A DNA stretch of 64,000 bases from JBCBSP01 sp039819095 (GCA_039819095.1 JBCBSP010000006.1:62001-126000); one strand, 5' to 3'. Shown: positions 41,678 to 55,144, counted from the stretch's first letter. A program made the numbers and translations. Notes: generated from the sequence alone by a model not told the origin.

Positions 41678-42868
41678 TCATCGCTGATCCATCGCCCACA
41701 CGCCCTTGTCGGCGAGGAAACGGGCCGAGTCCGCAGTATCGCTCGGCAAGTATTCCTCAAACAGGTTGGGCGGGAAGCGATTGCGATAGGCGTCGAAGAT
41801 GGGTCGGTAGAGATCCATATGCACGTAAGGGATGACATGGCGCTGGCGATAGCTGGCCATGGGAATGTTCACCGTCACGATGGTCTCGTGTTCAGAATTG
41901 GCTTCGCCGATCATCGCCCCGTCCGGGCCGTAGACCGCAGAGCCGCCGGCTGAGCCGTTATCGGGCAGGAAGCCCGGATTTCCGGGGCTGACCGCATTGT
42001 TCACGATGGCGGTGTAGACGCCGTTATACAGGCTAGTCGCCTGGATATCGACGGGCGTGAAACCGCCGGTCGCGGTGCGCAGGAAGATCTCTCCGCCCTT
42101 CATCGCAAAAGCTCTGAACAGCTCCGGCTCGCGCTGCACCGAGCTGGTGATGATATTGCCGAGCGGGGTGCGCGTGACCGGCATGACATGATCCAGCCCG
42201 TACATCTCGATATAGCGGTCCAGCACATCATAGATGGTGGTGGTGAACAGCTCGAAGCCCGGCCCGAACACGCCCTTGATATTGCGCGCCTTCCAGTGCT
42301 TGTCGACGATCTCGCCATCGGGGCCGATAATGGTGGTGATCGACAGAAGATGGTCAGGCCAGTCAGGGTCCTTCGCGTATGAGCCGAACACGATATAGCA
42401 GCCGTATTCGCGCGCTTTGGCGCCGACCGCTGCGGTTTCTTCGCCCGGGATTTCGATGGCCGCGCGGACCGCTTCTTCCCGACCCCAGCTGGCGCGATAG
42501 CCGGTGATCGGGAACTCATGGAAGAACAATATGTCCTTGGTCCCGCCCCAGCCCTGAGCCCCGTCGATCAGATCAAGCAGGTGAGCCAGATTCTCCCGCT
42601 TGGTGCGGGTCAGCTCGCGCGCGGACCGGGTTTCAACGCCGCGCACCCGGCTCTGAACGACCCCAAGACGCACCACCGGCTTGGCGAGCGCGACCTTCGC
42701 ATAATCGCCGTCGGCGCGCACATTGGGGTCAAGCCCCCGGTCGGGCAGCGGGCTGGCGGCCGGGTCTGAAGCGGCCTCGCTCTCCTGAGCTCGCGCAGCG
42801 GGCGCGGCGGCCAGAGCGCTCATCGCGCAGGCGGCGTAGAACAGATTGCGGCGACTGATATCGGTCAT
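41678..42868 (-). CDS. Carbon-nitrogen hydrolase (aliphatic-amidase-like) lacking the catalytic Cys
   Basis: 396 residues with a twin-arginine-like leader (SRRNLFYAACAMSALAAAPAARA). The nitrilase fold is clear: Glu in ILFFHEFPITGY near residue 115 and Lys in VDKHWKARN near 195 are in place. Alignment by eye to AmiE around AMKGGEIFLR puts Ser in TSSVQREPELFR, near residue 250, where the nucleophilic Cys of CDDGNYPE should be. No Cys occurs in that segment. The protein is therefore either non-catalytic or uses Ser. Export to the periplasm through Tat is likely. DUF1838 lipoprotein lies 6 bp upstream. Confidence 0.82.
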   Translation of the reverse strand: MTDISRRNLFYAACAMSALAAAPAARAQESEAASDPAASPLPDRGLDPNVRADGDYAKVALAKPVVRLGVVQSRVRGVETRSARELTRTKRENLAHLLDLIDGAQGWGGTKDILFFHEFPITGYRASWGREEAVRAAIEIPGEETAAVGAKAREYGCYIVFGSYAKDPDWPDHLLSITTIIGPDGEIVDKHWKARNIKGVFGPGFELFTTTIYDVLDRYIEMYGLDHVMPVTRTPLGNIITSSVQREPELFRAFAMKGGEIFLRTATGGFTPVDIQATSLYNGVYTAIVNNAVSPGNPGFLPDNGSAGGSAVYGPDGAMIGEANSEHETIVTVNIPMASYRQRHVIPYVHMDLYRPIFDAYRNRFPPNLFEEYLPSDTADSARFLADKGVWAMDQR

Positions 42869-42874
42869 GACGGT

Positions 42875-43720
42875 CTACTCCGAACCGGCTTGAAGCTGGC
42901 GGATCTCATCAAGATCAGCCGGCGGATTGCGCCAGAGCGGGGCCTCAGCCTCGACATAGACGCGAAAAGCCTCCGGAACATCCTCATAGTCTTCCAGCCG
43001 CCACGTGATCATGTGCATCACCGCGACCTGACCGCCGCCCCAGGCCGGCAGCTGGCCGATCCGCGCCCAGCTGAGCTGATGGGGCTCGCCGACCGAGCCT
43101 TCAGGCTGGATGAAGAAGTCATAATTCTCCCAGGCCTGCACGCGGCGATCCGTACCTGGGATAGGAAAGTCCAGGAAGATCGGCGCGGTGAAGACATAGC
43201 TGTCGCCAAGCCGCCGCCAGCTCATCGGCTCGGCTTCAATCGTCTGGACGCGCGGGGCTGACCCCTGCTCCACCGTGGCGATCATCTCACCGTCTTCCAC
43301 CCGGTAGTCGATGAACTGATAGTCATAGGAGATCGGCGCGACCGGGACGCCGTTGCGCTCGCGCATGATCTCGCCGGTCTGCGGGTCGCGGAAGATATAG
43401 ACCTTGCGGTTATACTGATGCGCGCTCGGCGCGCCTTCGCCATCCGGCCGGTGCGACACCGCCGTGTCATACCCTTCCATATGGGCGATCACCTCGCCTG
43501 AGGGATAGGCGCGCACCGTGCCGGTGGAATACCAGTAGACCGGATCGCCGGACCCGGCGCGCGCATCCACCCAGATCTCGAACACATCCTGGGTGAAGGC
43601 TCCGGTTTCGGTATGCGGGACGGCCGGGTCTTCAGCGCCGGCCCCGCTCAGACCACACCCTGTCAGGCCCAGCGCGGCAGTGAGGCTGAAAGCGGCGAAA
43701 AGCGTTCTGGTCGTCATCAT
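42875..43720 (-). CDS. DUF1838-family lipoprotein
   Basis: 281 residues from the tandem ATG at 43720, preceded by GGGGAGA. The leader ends in the lipobox LGLTGC near residue 25. The body has FEIWVDARAGSGDPVYWYSTGTV near 45, IFRDPQTGEIM, and SWRRLGDSYVF, consistent with DUF1838 proteins, which have no known function. It overlaps nothing and is separated from the divergent symporter by 168 bp carrying a palindrome. Periplasmic or outer-membrane location is inferred from the lipobox. It is the first gene of the minus-strand unit. Confidence 0.78.
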   Translation of the reverse strand: MMTTRTLFAAFSLTAALGLTGCGLSGAGAEDPAVPHTETGAFTQDVFEIWVDARAGSGDPVYWYSTGTVRAYPSGEVIAHMEGYDTAVSHRPDGEGAPSAHQYNRKVYIFRDPQTGEIMRERNGVPVAPISYDYQFIDYRVEDGEMIATVEQGSAPRVQTIEAEPMSWRRLGDSYVFTAPIFLDFPIPGTDRRVQAWENYDFFIQPEGSVGEPHQLSWARIGQLPAWGGGQVAVMHMITWRLEDYEDVPEAFRVYVEAEAPLWRNPPADLDEIRQLQAGSE

Positions 43721-43804
43721 GGTCTCCCCGAATACACTGTGTCCGAGCGCGGGCGTCGCGCCTTGTCCGGACAAGCTTAACCGATCAGACGCGGCTGGAA
43801 ACGC

Positions 43805-43820
43805 AAAAGATATATCTTTT
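43805..43820. promoter_or_regulatory. Perfect 16-bp palindrome between DUF1838 and symporter genes
   Basis: AAAAGATATATCTTTT reads the same on both strands and lies centrally in the divergent promoter region (85 bp and 68 bp from the two starts). It resembles the palindrome at 46492 in its GATATATC/GGTATATC core. A GntR- or ArsR-type repressor site is plausible. Confidence 0.55.
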
Positions 43821-43888
43821 GACCCTCCGGCGCGTTCGGCTTTAATGCGCTCAGTCAGACGCTTCAGCCTCTGACGATTTGGGGATGG

Positions 43889-45418
43889 ATGGCCGCGCCG
43901 ATCATGGGGTCTGAAGACAATGCCGGCGGCGTCGTGCTCGCGACGCTCATCATCTACAAGATCGTTCTGGTGCTGATCGGGCTCTGGGCGGCCAGACTCA
44001 ATCGCTCTGAATCGGACTTCTTTCTCGGCGGACGCGGGCTCGGTCCTTGGGTGGCGGGACTGTCCTACGCAGCATCGACCTCCTCAGCCTGGGTGCTGAT
44101 CGGATTTTCCGGCTTTGTTTTCACCGTCGGGGTTTCCGCACTGTGGATGGTGCCGGGCATATGGGCCGGCTATGTCGTGGTCTGGCTCTGGTTCGGACCG
44201 CGCCTGCGCGCAGAGACCGCCACTGAAGGCCATGTCACCTTGAGCGATTTCCTCGCTGCGCGCGCCGGACCGGGCTGGGCGGCGGCGATCTCGGCGCTGG
44301 CGGGCGGGCTGGTCCTGTTCACCTTCGTCTTCTACATCGCCGCGCAATTCGGCGCCGCGGCCATTGCGTTTGAAAGCCAGTTCGCGCTCGGGCGCACCGA
44401 AAGCGTTCTGCTCGGAGCGGGCGTGATCCTGATCTACGCGCTGCTGGGCGGGTTCTGGGCGGTGTCGATCACCGACACGCTGCAGGGCGCGATGATGGCG
44501 CTGATCGCGGTGCTGCTTCCGGCGCTGGCGCTGATCGCCGCCGGCGGTCCGTCCGGCGTGATCGAAACGCTCTCGGCCACCATGCCGGCGAGCTATCTGG
44601 ATCCGTTCGGCGGGCGCGCCTGGCTGGTCTTTACCGGCTTTGCGCTCGGCATCGCCTCGATCGGGCTGGGCACGTTCGGCCAGCCGCACCTGCTGGCCCG
44701 CCTGATGGCGGTCAAGGACGACACCGCCCGACGTCAGGGCTTCGCCATCGCCATGATCTGGGCGGTCGCGGTCTATATCGGCATGGCTGCGCTCGCCCTG
44801 TCCGGCCGGGCGCTTCTGGGCGCCCTGGGCAATTCTGAGACCCTGTTCTACGAGATCGCCGGCGCGGTCCTGCCGCCCGTGCTGGCGGGCATCGTCATCG
44901 CCGCCGTGCTCTCAGCGGTAATGAGCACGGTGGACTCCCTTCTGGTGGCCGCATCGGCCGCTGCGGCGCACGACATGCGCCTCATCCGTCTGTTGAAGGG
45001 CCGCGAAGTGCTGGTCAGCCGCGTGGTGATGGCGGGCATTTGCGCGCTGGCGGTCATTCTCACCCTCAGCGTGGAAGCGACCGTGTTCAACCGCGTCCTC
45101 TTCTCCTGGTCGGCGCTGGGCGCGGCTTTCGGGCCGATCGTCGTGGCGCGCATCGCCGGGGTGGAGCCGCGCGCCGAAGCCATCCTCGCCTCCATCGTGC
45201 TGGGCTTCAGCGCGACGGTGTTGTTTTACATTTTCGGTCAGGTCCCGACCGATAGCGTGACAGGGCTGGCGCGTCTGCTGGCCGATCTCGCCCAGCTTCC
45301 CGGCGATCCGTTCGAGCGGGCTGCACCCTGGCTGCTTCCCCTGCTATTGTGTTTCTTATGGCGTCTGCCTGCGCGTGAACGCAGCAATGACGCGACATCA
45401 CTGGAGACGTCCTCATGA
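43889..45418 (+). CDS. Sodium:solute symporter (SSS family, PutP-like)
   Basis: 509 residues with about 13 transmembrane helices. Family landmarks are NRSESDFFLGGRGLGPWVAGLS near residue 40 (loop 1, Na+ site), YAASTSSAWVLIGF after it, GGFWAVSITDTLQGAMM near 190 and AAVLSAVMSTVDSLLVAASA near 345, the SSS signature. The substrate may be proline or a cyclic amide or ureide; the context favours the latter but sequence does not settle it. The stop overlaps the DUF1330 gene by 4 bp (ATGA). Confidence 0.9.
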   Translation: MAAPIMGSEDNAGGVVLATLIIYKIVLVLIGLWAARLNRSESDFFLGGRGLGPWVAGLSYAASTSSAWVLIGFSGFVFTVGVSALWMVPGIWAGYVVVWLWFGPRLRAETATEGHVTLSDFLAARAGPGWAAAISALAGGLVLFTFVFYIAAQFGAAAIAFESQFALGRTESVLLGAGVILIYALLGGFWAVSITDTLQGAMMALIAVLLPALALIAAGGPSGVIETLSATMPASYLDPFGGRAWLVFTGFALGIASIGLGTFGQPHLLARLMAVKDDTARRQGFAIAMIWAVAVYIGMAALALSGRALLGALGNSETLFYEIAGAVLPPVLAGIVIAAVLSAVMSTVDSLLVAASAAAAHDMRLIRLLKGREVLVSRVVMAGICALAVILTLSVEATVFNRVLFSWSALGAAFGPIVVARIAGVEPRAEAILASIVLGFSATVLFYIFGQVPTDSVTGLARLLADLAQLPGDPFERAAPWLLPLLLCFLWRLPARERSNDATSLETSS

Positions 45419-45900
45419 GCCTGTCCCGCAGCCTTTTCATCGCCGCCGGCGCCGGCATCGCCGGCCTCGCGCTCGGCCTTATCATGGGCCATGGCGCGCC
45501 GACCGGATCGGCTCTGGCCCAATCGCCGGACGAAGAGGCCGCGCCTCAAGCCGGTGCCTATATGATCGTGTCCGGCACGGTGTTCGACCGGCCCGCCTTC
45601 GGCGCGGGCTACGCCGCTAAGCTGCCGCCGCTCTATGCGCGCCATGGCGGCGAGTATGTCGCCGTGACCGGAAATATCGAAACGCTGGAAGGCGAGACCG
45701 AATACCAGTCCATGGTGATCAGCCGCTGGCCCAACGCCCAGGCGGCGCGCGATTTCTGGAATGACCCGGACTATCGCGAGCTCGCCGATGCGCGCATCGA
45801 CAACAGCTGGGGCGAGTTCCACGTGGTGCTGGTCGAAGCGCTCGCTGCTCCGGCGCAGGAAACCGAAATGGCGCGCGAAGCCCGCGAGGGCGGCGAGTAA
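45415..45900 (+). CDS. DUF1330-domain protein with N-terminal signal/anchor
   Basis: 161 residues. An N-terminal hydrophobic segment (residues 5-25) precedes a DUF1330 domain seen in YMIVSGTVFDRPAFGAGYAAKL and ISRWPNAQAARDFWNDPDYRELADARIDNSW. DUF1330 folds as a dimeric alpha/beta-barrel-like domain; function unknown, often in catabolic or defence contexts. It is coupled to the symporter and is predicted to be periplasmic. Confidence 0.8.
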   Translation: MSLSRSLFIAAGAGIAGLALGLIMGHGAPTGSALAQSPDEEAAPQAGAYMIVSGTVFDRPAFGAGYAAKLPPLYARHGGEYVAVTGNIETLEGETEYQSMVISRWPNAQAARDFWNDPDYRELADARIDNSWGEFHVVLVEALAAPAQETEMAREAREGGE

Positions 45901-45905
45901 GTCTC

Positions 45906-46433
45906 ATGACCGCACCGCTCATCGAGACCGAGCGGCTGCGCCTGCGCGCTCACACGGCCGCCGATTTCACCGCCTCCGCCCGGCTCTGGGCCGACCCTGA
46001 GATCGTGCGTCATATCGGCGGCGCCCCGTCCTCGCCCAACCAGTCCTGGCAGCGCATGCTGCGCTATCCCGGCCTGTGGGCGCTTCTGGGCTATGGCTAT
46101 TGGGCGGTGGAGGAAAAGGCGACCGGCGCCTTTATCGGCGAATCCGGACTGGCGGACTTCAAACGCGAGATCAGCCCGTCGATAGACGGCGCGCCGGAAG
46201 CCGGCTGGGTCATCGCAACAGACCGCGCGGGCCGCGGCTACGCCACCGAGGCGGTCACAGCCATCCTCGCCTGGTGCGACGCTCACCGCGCCGAGGAAGA
46301 GACCGTCTGCATCATCGCGCCGGACAACGCCGCTTCGGTTCGCGTCGCAGAAAAATGCGGCTTCACCGGCCCTGAGAAAGCCCGCTTCGGCGGCGCAAAC
46401 ACCCTGCTCTTCCGGCGGGCGCGAGGCGGTTAA
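45906..46433 (+). CDS. GNAT-family N-acetyltransferase
   Basis: 175 residues. It starts with LIETERLRLRAHTAADF, the RimJ/RimL-type opening, and has the acetyl-CoA motif GWVIATDRAGRGYATEAVTAIL near residue 98, and IIAPDNAASVRVAEKCGF near 140. It acetylates an amino group on a protein terminus or small molecule; the substrate is unknown. It is 5 bp after the DUF1330 gene on the same strand. Confidence 0.9.
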   Translation: MTAPLIETERLRLRAHTAADFTASARLWADPEIVRHIGGAPSSPNQSWQRMLRYPGLWALLGYGYWAVEEKATGAFIGESGLADFKREISPSIDGAPEAGWVIATDRAGRGYATEAVTAILAWCDAHRAEEETVCIIAPDNAASVRVAEKCGFTGPEKARFGGANTLLFRRARGG

Positions 46434-46491
46434 AGGGCGGCCAAAGCCCCTGCGACAAAGCGGCTTTGACGCCGGGTCTCGCGCTGATCGG

Positions 46492-46509
46492 CAAATGGTA
46501 TATCATTTG
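46492..46509. promoter_or_regulatory. Near-perfect palindrome upstream of membrane-protein gene
   Basis: CAAATGGTATATCATTTG has 6-bp perfect outer arms and a single mismatched pair inside, 88 bp before the gene at 46597. It resembles the 43805 palindrome in the TATATC core and in A/T-rich arms. Candidate shared operator. Confidence 0.5.
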
Positions 46510-46596
46510 GTTTGAACCGGGCCGTGTTCGCGGTCCTGATACGAACGCTCCAAGCGTGCGAGACAGACGCGCCGGGGCTGAAGGGGAGGCGGGCCG

Positions 46597-47307
46597 ATGA
46601 TCGGTTTCATCAGTCAATACGAGCTGGAAATCCTGCGCTGGCTGCACATTCTGGCGATGGTGTACTGGCTCGGCGGCGAGTGGGGAGTGTTCCAGACCTC
46701 CTACAAGGTGATCAACACCAGGCTCCCGCTGGAGGAACGCCAGCGCCATATGGAGACCGCCTACCGCATCGACATCATGGCGCGCACCGGCATCATCTCG
46801 CTGCTGCCGCTGGGTCTGCACATGGGCTATCTGTGGGGCGTTCAGCCGCTCGGCGGCGCCTGGCTGGTGCTGATGTGGGTGGTCTGGGCGGCCTGGATGG
46901 GCGTGACCTGGGGCGCCTTCGCGACGCGCGGCAAGCCGATCTGGAATCTCCTGTCCGGCATTGAGGACTGGAGCCGCTACATCCTCATCCCGCTGCTGAT
47001 CGGCTCCGGCGTGACCTCGCTGCTCGGCTACGGCCCGTTCGGCATGACGCCGGATGGCGAGCCGATGGCCGGCACCAACTGGTATGATGCGAAAATCCTG
47101 ACCTTCGGTCTGGCGCTCATCATCGGGGTGATCCTGCGTCTCATCATGCATGAGTGGCAGAAAATGTTCGCCGTGCTCGCGGGCGGCCCGGATGCAGCCG
47201 TTGAAGCCACGCTCGACCGGTCCATCAAGATCGGCCGCTCGGTGGCGTATGTTTACTGGATCCTGATCTCGATGACCTGCTTCTTCGCGGCCGTAAAACC
47301 GTTCTGA
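46597..47307 (+). CDS. Polytopic membrane protein, CopD/PuuD-like topology
   Basis: 236 residues with about six transmembrane helices. The start ELEILRWLHILAMVYWLGGEW carries the RWLHI motif used as a haem or metal ligand in CopD-like and PuuD-type four-helix domains; further histidines occur in LGLHMGYLW and LIMHEWQK. A GGAG-type site lies 9 bp before the ATG. I do not recognise the family beyond this. Its operator-like palindrome suggests regulation with the amide-hydrolase cluster, and PuuD-like proteins accompany ureide pathways, but this is only suggestive. Confidence 0.65.
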   Translation: MIGFISQYELEILRWLHILAMVYWLGGEWGVFQTSYKVINTRLPLEERQRHMETAYRIDIMARTGIISLLPLGLHMGYLWGVQPLGGAWLVLMWVVWAAWMGVTWGAFATRGKPIWNLLSGIEDWSRYILIPLLIGSGVTSLLGYGPFGMTPDGEPMAGTNWYDAKILTFGLALIIGVILRLIMHEWQKMFAVLAGGPDAAVEATLDRSIKIGRSVAYVYWILISMTCFFAAVKPF

Positions 47308-47349
47308 TCCAGCGTCCTTCGAGACGGCCTTCGATGACGGGTTTTGCGG

Positions 47350-48078
47350 CTAATAGGCGGCGCCGGGCGGGTGGGCGGCTTTCAGGGCTCGCGAGCGTTC
47401 GCGGTGGGCCGGGATGAGACGCTCCAGCAGAGCGTGGAAGCGCGGGCCGTGATTCATCTCGATGAGATGGCAGGCCTCGTGAGCGCAGACATAATCGATC
47501 AGCGCCTCGTCATGACCGAGCAGTCGGGCGTTCAGCCGGATCACGCCATCGCTGGAGCAACTGCCCCAGCGCGCCTTCTGCTCACGGATGAGAACGCCCT
47601 TGAGGCGGGCGCCCAGCTGGTCGGCGTAATGGTGAAGCTTCGGTTCGAACAGCGCCTGGGCCTGGCTGCGCCGCCAGCGCTTTACCGCCCGCACGACCGT
47701 GGCGCTCCGAAGCGCCCCATCGAGGCGTTCATCCAGCTCGATGACGAGATGCCCGCCGCGCAGACCGGTCCTGGTGCGCGCGCGCGGGCCGGGTTCCACG
47801 CGCAAGGTGATCGGCGCGCCGAGATAGGCGATGACCTCGCCATGCACGCCGCGAAGCGGTTCGCGCAAAGGGCGCTCGCTGACGGTTCGCAGCTTTGACA
47901 GGATCCAGGCCTGCTTCTCGCGCACGGCGCGCTCCGCCTCACGCTCACGGACATGCTCGGGCAACACCACGGTAAGGCCATCGCCGCCCACTTTCAGCCC
48001 GATCGTGCGACGGCGCGCCGACCGGGTCAGCCGGTAAGCGATTTCATCAGAGCCCAGACGGATTCGGCGCGCACTCAT
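47350..48078 (-). CDS. YgjP/SprT-like zinc metallopeptidase
   Basis: 242 residues. The zinc site is HEACH (VCAHEACHLIEMNHGPRF, residues about 195-212) with a third His six residues on (NHGPRF), which is the YgjP-like (WLM/M48-related) arrangement; KARWGSCSS precedes it. The N-terminal half has a dimer-like beta domain. Intracellular, role unknown, often near stress or metabolism genes. The gene is 78 bp from gltB, same strand. Confidence 0.9.
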   Translation of the reverse strand: MSARRIRLGSDEIAYRLTRSARRRTIGLKVGGDGLTVVLPEHVREREAERAVREKQAWILSKLRTVSERPLREPLRGVHGEVIAYLGAPITLRVEPGPRARTRTGLRGGHLVIELDERLDGALRSATVVRAVKRWRRSQAQALFEPKLHHYADQLGARLKGVLIREQKARWGSCSSDGVIRLNARLLGHDEALIDYVCAHEACHLIEMNHGPRFHALLERLIPAHRERSRALKAAHPPGAAY

Positions 48079-48156
48079 GATGGTGAGGCTAGCATGTTCC
48101 GCCGGTCAGCCCAGACCGAAGCATGCAGGCGAATCGACGGAGGGCGCGGCGGCGTA

Positions 48157-52649
<4,493 letters not shown>

Positions 52650-52653
<4 letters not shown>

Positions 52654-54074
52654 TCAGCCGGCTCCATCTGCGCAGCGGCCCTTACCGCGAGATCGGCGTT
52701 GATGGAGGCGGCCGCGTCGATGCCGTCGCGCACCGCCCAGACCACCAGAGAGGCGCCGCGAATGATGTCCCCGGCGGCGAACACACCAGGGATATCGGTC
52801 TCGCGGCGCTTGTCGGTCTTGATCGTGCCGCGCGCGCTGACACCCAGCTCCGGCGCCTCGAACAGGCGCGGCGCGTCCTCCGGTTCAAAGCCGAGCGCGG
52901 CGATGACGAGATCAGCCTCGACATCGAACTCGCCGCCTTCGATCGGCTGCGGCGCGCGACGCCCGCCCGCGTCCGGCGCGCCGAGCTGCATGCGCTGTGC
53001 GCGCACGCCGGTGGCGGTGTCCGCGTCGCCGAGAATCGCCGCTGGCGCGGCGAGCCACTCAAACACCACGCCTTCTTCCTCGGCGTGCTTCACCTCGCGA
53101 GCCGAGCCCGGCATGTTCTCCCGGTCTCGGCGATAAAGACAGGTGACCGAGCGAGCGCCCTGACGCACTGCGGTGCGCACGCAATCCATCGCCGTGTCCC
53201 CGCCGCCGATCACCACGACGCGCTTGTCGGTCGCGGTGAGCCGGCCATTATCAGCCACCGTCTCGCCAAAACCGCGCCGGTTCGATGCGGTCAGGTATTC
53301 CAGCGCCGGAACCAGTCCGCGCCCGCCGCCGCCCGGACAGGTCAGGTCGCGCGCCTTATAGGCGCCGATGGCGATGAGCACCGCGTCATGGCGCGCACGC
53401 AGTTCAGCCAGGCTCGCATCGCGCCCGACCTCGAAGTTCAGCTTGAACGTCACACCGCTTTCGGCGAGGCGCTCCGTGCGCCGCTCCACCACGTCCTTGT
53501 CCAGCTTGAAGTTCGGGATGCCGTAGACCAGAAGCCCGCCGGCCCGGTCATAGCGGTCATAGATCACCACGGAGTGGCCGGCCTCGCGCAGGCGTTCCGC
53601 CGCCGACAGGCCCGCCGGGCCTGAACCGATGATGCCGACAGAGAACCCGCTTTCGCGTTCAGGCCTGATCGGCTTGATCCAACCGTTTTCCCAGGCGGTC
53701 TCGGTAATCCAGGTCTCCACCGAGCCGATCGTCACCGCACCATGGCCCGACTGCTCGATCACGCAGGCGCCCTCGCATAGACGATCCTGCGGACAGATCC
53801 GCCCGCAAATCTCCGGCATGGTGGAAGTTGCCGAGGCGCGCTCATACGCCTCCTCCATCCGGCCTTCAGCGGCCAGCATAAGCCAGTCCGGGATGTCGTT
53901 ATGCAGGGGGCAGCCGGACTGACAGAAGGGCACGCCGCATTGCGAACAGCGCGCGGCCTGATCCTCGGCCGCTTCCGGCTGGAAGGGCGCGTAAATCTCG
54001 TCAAAATCGGCCCGGCGATCATCGGCGGAGCGCTTCTGCGGATAGCTTTGATCAAGCTGCGTGAATTTGAGCAC
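52650..54074 (-). CDS. gltD: Glutamate synthase small subunit
   Basis: 474 residues. N-terminal 4Fe-4S ligands lie in CSQCGVPFCQSGCP near residue 43, and a further cysteine set in CGRICPQDRLCEGACV near 90. FAD binding: IGSGPAGLSAAERL near 150; NADPH binding: VIGGGDTAMDCVRTA near 290. It feeds electrons from NADPH to GltB. As first gene of a gltDB operon it has about 290 bp of upstream sequence shared with divergent bfd. Confidence 0.97.
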
Positions 54075-54280
54075 GCCTTGTCTCCTCTCGCGCGCCCGCA
54101 GGCCGGGCGCGCCCCGAAATCAATCCTTCTGAAGCCGGCTCAACGTCTGCGCGTCAATTTGTCCGGACTAATGATGCATTGCAGCAAATATATGCTCCCA
54201 CGACAAGACGGTGAGAGGTCGCGGCGGAACGACCCGGATCTGCCGGCCTCACCGCGCCAATCCGTCGCGCAGCTTCGTAG

Positions 54281-54323
54281 TTGACACTCATTCGCACCTG
54301 AGAGTAGCTAGATGCGAATGAGT
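54281..54323. promoter_or_regulatory. bfd promoter with 11-bp inverted repeat
   Basis: ACTCATTCGCA (54286-54296) and TGCGAATGAGT (54313-54323) are perfect inverted 11-mers 16 bp apart, overlapping a plausible TTGACA (54281) and TAGCTA (54305) spaced 18 bp. An iron-responsive repressor such as Fur or Irr is the likely user given the downstream bfd and bfr genes. Half-sites GCGAAT resemble alphaproteobacterial Fur sites, but the match is partial. Confidence 0.55.
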
Positions 54324-54362
54324 TGCGGGAAGGTCCGCAGCTGAACAAGGCTCTGATCGCTC

Positions 54363-54545
54363 ATGTATGTTTGCATCTGCAACGCGCTTCGCAGCCGCGA
54401 CTTCAAGTCCGCCGCCCAGTCCGGCGCGCGCGATGCGGTCAGCGCCTTCAAGGCGTGCAATGCCCGCCCGCGCTGCGGTCGCTGCCTGGAAGAAGCCGAG
54501 CGCACGGTGGCTGGCGCGGCGCCGGTCGGCGCCGTCACGGCCTGA
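54363..54545 (+). CDS. bfd: Bacterioferritin-associated ferredoxin
   Basis: 60 residues. Cysteines at 4 and 6 (MYVCICNAL) and at 38 and 41 (ARPRCGRC) give the CxC-x31-CxxC pattern of the 2Fe-2S ferredoxin Bfd, which reduces the ferric core of bacterioferritin to release iron. It directly precedes bfr by 120 bp on the same strand. The promoter carries an inverted repeat. Confidence 0.93.
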   Translation: MYVCICNALRSRDFKSAAQSGARDAVSAFKACNARPRCGRCLEEAERTVAGAAPVGAVTA

Positions 54546-54664
54546 CCGCCCACGCAACTGCGTCGCATTAACGAAAATAACGCGAATACAGGTACTTGGA
54601 TCGCGCGCCGAGTGCGGTATATCCCTTTGCGACGCCGCACGGGCGCGGCGAAAAGGAGACCGGC

Positions 54665-55144
54665 ATGAAGGGCGATGCGAAAGTCATCGAGCATCTGAAC
54701 AAGGCGCTGAAGCTGGAGCTGACCACGGTCAACCAGTATTTCCTGCATGCGCGCATGTTCAAGGACTGGGGTTTCGCCCGCATCGCGAAGATCGAGTACG
54801 AAGAATCGATCGACGAGATGAAGCATGCCGACGCCCTGATCGAACGCATCCTCTTCCTGGAAGCCCTGCCGAACGTGCAGGATCTGGGCAAGGTGATGAT
54901 CGGCGAGACACTCAAGGAGTGTCTGGAATGCGATCTGAAAGCTGAACAGAACGCACACCCCGTCTACAAGGACGCCGTCGCCTATTGCGAACAGGTTGGA
55001 GATTATGTGTCACGCGATCTGTTCGCCGAAATCCTGAAGTCGGAAGAAGAACATATCGACTTCCTGGAAACCCAGCTCGGCCTCATCGAGCGGATCGGCG
55101 AGGAGCGCTATATGCAGAGCCAGATGGGTGACGCAGCGGGCTGA
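54665..55144 (+). CDS. bfr: Bacterioferritin
   Basis: 159 residues from the ATG at 54665 (AAGGAG 8 bp before). Ferroxidase ligands are present at the expected positions: Glu18 in KLELTTVNQYF, Glu51 and His54 in DEMKHADAL, and Glu127 and His130 in EEEHIDFLE; Met52 supplies the haem. It stores iron as a 24-mer with haem at subunit interfaces. With bfd upstream it forms an iron storage and release pair. Confidence 0.97.
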   Translation: MKGDAKVIEHLNKALKLELTTVNQYFLHARMFKDWGFARIAKIEYEESIDEMKHADALIERILFLEALPNVQDLGKVMIGETLKECLECDLKAEQNAHPVYKDAVAYCEQVGDYVSRDLFAEILKSEEEHIDFLETQLGLIERIGEERYMQSQMGDAAG

